A DNA stretch of 64,000 nt from Hyphomicrobium sp. LHD-15 (GTDB lineage: Bacteria > Pseudomonadota > Alphaproteobacteria > Rhizobiales > Hyphomicrobiaceae): positions 265,103-329,102 of the forward strand of contig NZ_JAVIFT010000003.1 in assembly GCF_031157355.1 (NCBI RefSeq), in the 5' to 3' direction. This document shows positions 61,801-64,000 of the stretch, one piece after another. Within the stretch, counting starts at the first letter, position 1. Every line of letters starts with the position of its first letter. Under the pieces are notes generated by a model that saw only the letters and a list, made by a program, of their open reading frames with translations, searched no databases and was not told the DNA's origin. The translations under genes were made by a program, and so were the position numbers.

Positions 61801-64000
61801 CGGGCGGCGCCGGCGTCGACACTGCAGTGTTATCTGGCAAGATCGAGGATTACCGCTTTTTCTTCTTCTCTGCGGATTTCCTGACGAGTAACGAAATCTG
61901 GCTCGAGCGCCTCGATGCTACGGGTGATGATCGCGAATTCACGGCGATCCGCTGGCAGGACGTCGAATATCTCGAATTCGCCGACGGGACGATTGCGCTC
62001 GACCGGCCCCTCATCGTCTCGGATGGAGGCAGCCCATTCGCGCAGCTGTCGGATATCGAAGTGACGGTGAGCGGTTACGAGCTGGGCGTGCAGGTCGACT
62101 ATGCCAATACCGTCGACATCACCGATACTGGCGCCGAGACCGGCGGATTGGACCGACTGCAAGCGGTCTTCCTGGGGCACGTTGAAGGCGACGTCACCGT
62201 TCGCAGCGACGCGCTCTCAACTGTATTTTTCCAGGCGCCCGGAAAGAGTTACTGGGACGATACATTCCAGTTTGTCTATGAAGCCTACCAAGGAACGGCG
62301 GAACTCATCGCTGCTGCAGGCGAGCGCAACCTCGAACTCATGTTCGTCATTGCGGATCTCGGTGCCGACGGAAAGATTATCGATCGCACGGCGACGTCTG
62401 TGTCGATCTCGACAGACCTGTCGCGCATCTATCAGCTCAATGGCGCTGCTGCCGACGATTACAATCTTGCTTTCGATTCTGCGACGTCCATCCGCTTCAA
62501 AGACATCGGCGACATGACCATCAAATGGTATGTGCCTAACGCTACGACGATCAACATCTACTTTGAGGCGTTCGAGGAGGTGACACATCTCACGCGCGGC
62601 GGCAATCAGGGTACGCTGGCGATCGAGACCGCGCTCGACGATGCACTCTTCGCAATTGCAGGCGGATCGGCCGAGTACAAGTTCCTGGCCGACGCGATCG
62701 ATCCATCGAACGGTTTCGGATCTGCCGGCAACGAAATCGTCCGTTTCGGCAATCTCGGCGACGTCAACGCATCGAATGATGGCACGTCTGGCGACGACGC
62801 ATCCATGAATTCCGGGCTCGGGCTCAGAGGTGTTATCCGACTGGGTGAGGGTGTCGACGAGGTCCGCGTGCTCGGATCCGGCGCCTTCCAGGGTGGCACA
62901 GTCGATGGCGGTATCGGGGTGCAATCCTGGCAAACCGAGGCGGACGTCATCCGTATGACGTTCGGTGTCGCCAACGTAATTGGCAACATCTCCGATCACA
63001 TCTCGAACTTCGAAGTTCTGCAGCTCGATATCACGTCACTCGACGGCCAGTCGGCGGATGTATCGCACTTCGACAATCTTTCGCGCATCGACATCGCTGG
63101 AACGGACTCAGGTGCGGGCCAAAATTCCGTTGTGAATATTCTCGACGGCTCGACTGTCACCTTCCGTAGCATGGGCTCCGATCGCCTGGTCGTAAACGGT
63201 GCCAGCCAGATGTATTCTGCCTACGAGCCGTTTGGGAACGACTTCGGAACGGTCCGCCTCGATCTCAAGGAGAGTGGCGGTGAGTTGACGATTTCATTCG
63301 TCGGCCTCGAAGCGGATGGCTATGACACCGGCACCATAAATGTGCGAAACGCCGCGACGGTGAACATCGCCACTGACGCCAAGGATATGGATGTCTACAC
63401 CGCCGATGCCACGTTGCCGGTGTGGGAGCCGACCAAGCCCTTCCACCAGGTGCTCGATCTCGATGCGGCAACGTCGGTCACGCTTTCGGGTGAAACCGGC
63501 TGGGACTTTACCGTCGAAGGGACAGACATCGGACAAGTCACTCGACTGGACGCCTCTGGTGTCAGCGGGTACGGCGCGGCTGGTGGCGTGAAGGCTATCG
63601 CGCAGACCGCTCAGTCCGTGACTTTCACGGGAGGCGCCGGCGACGACGAACTGACGGGCGGCACCGGAAACGATACGCTCGACGGAGGCGCGGGTAACGA
63701 TATTCTGGACGGCGGAGAAGGGACAGATACCGTTGTCTTCTCTGGCGCCTCGACTGACTACACCCTCACCGAAGGAGCGAACGGCGAGATCTCAGTGGTC
63801 GACACCCGCGACGGAAGCGTCGATACGATCCGCAACATCGAGTGGGCCCGCTTCTCTGACATCACCCTTGCGCTCGTAGACAACACCGCGCCGACGGTGT
63901 CGCTTGCGAACACGCTCCTGTCGATCGCGGAGAACACCTCGACCGCCTCGCGCGTCAAGGTGGCGGACATCGTGCTGACCGACGACGGGTTGGGAACCAA
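58842..64000 (+). CDS. kexin-like serine protease with P domain and RTX repeats (partial)
   Basis: An open frame of over 1710 codons that continues past the window edge. ATG preceded by GGGGAGGAA. N-terminal S8 kexin/furin-type domain: D89 in IYDDG, H128 in HPHGTSVAG, oxyanion N235 in AAGNHN, S322 in GGTSAATP. A P domain follows (about 415-570, DLKIVLVSPDGTEMTL and GTWTLKIVDAW). RTX calcium-binding nonapeptides occur in three blocks (about 647-703, 827-996 and 1597-1630). The last visible part looks like a cadherin-type repeat. No N-terminal signal peptide; RTX proteins are normally exported by a type I system with a C-terminal signal, outside this window. Confidence 0.88.
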   Translation, partial: MASTVTSSASALNDGEREKSLNLPDQTTTLQSISPDAGTMPNPEPQAPPYTPVPDGEYFSDQWHFDFIGDIAKIWEEFNGSGVHVGIYDDGLQASHPDLEGNYDTTLQIIIDGEILNADDDANLGHPHGTSVAGLIAASNNGFGTTGVAWGASITGVAVLSQGPADMNINFAGFLQAVDQSENFDVINHSWGRYPGFWQTGGVLDDDGALIDEWLEALDLGRGGLGTIQVKAAGNHNMNASGDGANASRATIIVGAYDDDGDAAYYSSFGVNLLVSAPSSGAENNRGVVTTDIVGTLNGYDMINDQGVPVEGNYTNDFGGTSAATPIVTGVIALMLDANENLGWRDVQNILAYSAHEVGSGVGGERRADEDHDWRYNGARNWNGGGLHYSEDYGFGSVDAFSAVRMAEVWSLFNAPQASTNETSYSSTATDIAIQDQKNTEIKFTFDGTEFDVENVGISLSLRHSSHTVDVSFTLSGFAFIDPVIVDTYLSDLKIVLVSPDGTEMTLADFSRDQAVEDASAGWFSDFNAQGFRGENGIGTWTLKIVDAWIGDEGFVDTAKITLHGRDGGQVNLEDDVYHYTDEVFVTLARDGSRQSLTDGGGNDWLNMAAMTGNLVVKLVNGTTSTSNGAAFLTLGGSANIENAVSGDGNDQISGNDLANKLYGMRGNDTLNGGAGNDLLSGGTGNDTLTGGTGADIFLFDRALNALTNVDTITDFSHIDDTIWLDASIFTGLAFGELDFDAFFVFGSGPLSALDRILYDLATGALYFDADGSGANAAIQFATLNGVADLSFDDFVVVDQTQAPIVTVEDREASTPPVVEYTDVDQVLGGDTTIFGTDANDDIRTKDGDDQIFGMDGIDTIVAGAGNDYIDGGGDVDLIMAGDGNDIVVGGGSPERYGDTIYGEDGNDILTGSEQPDNGSWRYLGARGDVIFGGDGDDKIFGLSGDDILDGGDGNDIIYGGTGADTITGGAGDDRLYGGSGLGNIISGGAGVDTAVLSGKIEDYRFFFFSADFLTSNEIWLERLDATGDDREFTAIRWQDVEYLEFADGTIALDRPLIVSDGGSPFAQLSDIEVTVSGYELGVQVDYANTVDITDTGAETGGLDRLQAVFLGHVEGDVTVRSDALSTVFFQAPGKSYWDDTFQFVYEAYQGTAELIAAAGERNLELMFVIADLGADGKIIDRTATSVSISTDLSRIYQLNGAAADDYNLAFDSATSIRFKDIGDMTIKWYVPNATTINIYFEAFEEVTHLTRGGNQGTLAIETALDDALFAIAGGSAEYKFLADAIDPSNGFGSAGNEIVRFGNLGDVNASNDGTSGDDASMNSGLGLRGVIRLGEGVDEVRVLGSGAFQGGTVDGGIGVQSWQTEADVIRMTFGVANVIGNISDHISNFEVLQLDITSLDGQSADVSHFDNLSRIDIAGTDSGAGQNSVVNILDGSTVTFRSMGSDRLVVNGASQMYSAYEPFGNDFGTVRLDLKESGGELTISFVGLEADGYDTGTINVRNAATVNIATDAKDMDVYTADATLPVWEPTKPFHQVLDLDAATSVTLSGETGWDFTVEGTDIGQVTRLDASGVSGYGAAGGVKAIAQTAQSVTFTGGAGDDELTGGTGNDTLDGGAGNDILDGGEGTDTVVFSGASTDYTLTEGANGEISVVDTRDGSVDTIRNIEWARFSDITLALVDNTAPTVSLANTLLSIAENTSTASRVKVADIVLTDDGLGT

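Noticed and set aside
60781..61830. Short periodic DNA repeats that could suggest a CRISPR-like array
   Set aside because: The periodicity is the coding of RTX nonapeptides (GGxGxDxx) within one open frame, not spaced identical repeats.

Overview
The window looks like chromosomal DNA from a high-GC alphaproteobacterium of the Hyphomicrobiales, probably Hyphomicrobium-like; this is inferred from gene families and gene order, not from a marker-gene search. The strongest indicators are a divK-pleD pair near rpmG, the block tig-clpP-clpX-lon-hupB followed by tRNA-Val, tRNA-Asp and nuoA, an EipB (DUF1849) envelope protein, and short dispersed palindromes of the kind common in this order.

Layout. 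0.1-9.1 kb holds housekeeping and signalling genes: DUF983, NUDIX, rpmG, PleD, DivK, DUF3572, a ROK kinase, EipB, a RidA-family protein, a glycerophosphodiester phosphodiesterase and an EAL protein. 9.2-13.8 kb (minus strand) is nuoABC, then four tightly coupled non-nuo genes (unknown protein, FlK-like hot-dog thioesterase, two GFA-family proteins), then nuoD; no nuoE-N follows. 13.8-17.1 kb has tRNA-Asp, tRNA-Val, three accessory genes, HU and several repeat elements. 17.5-24.4 kb is lon, clpX, clpP, tig and tRNA-Leu. 24.7-29.1 kb is an RND efflux pump (permease and adaptor, no outer-membrane factor). 29.4-33.8 kb has an OpgG/OpgD-type glucan protein, a secreted VWA protein, a 3-mercaptopyruvate sulfurtransferase and a low-complexity secreted protein.

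33.9-36.5 kb is a three-gene set (patatin-like, acetoacetate decarboxylase, 3-hydroxybutyrate dehydrogenase) that points to ketone-body or polyhydroxybutyrate turnover. 36.7-49.4 kb is the most striking accessory block: twelve same-strand genes containing a formylglycine-generating enzyme, two sulfatases that carry its target cysteine, two secreted DUF1254/DUF1214 proteins, a HAD hydrolase, an HlyD/DUF3302 pair and four small membrane proteins. It reads as a self-contained sulfatase system. A small membrane protein (minus strand) and an outer-membrane SphA-like protein (plus strand) follow.

51.7-64 kb holds a large secreted protein of unknown function, then a FecI sigma factor, FecR anti-sigma and STN-type TonB receptor (minus strand), and finally, divergent from them, a very large kexin-like serine protease with P domain and RTX repeats that runs off the right edge. 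No CRISPR array, insertion sequence, transposase or integrase was found. Several short palindromic repeat families occur between genes.
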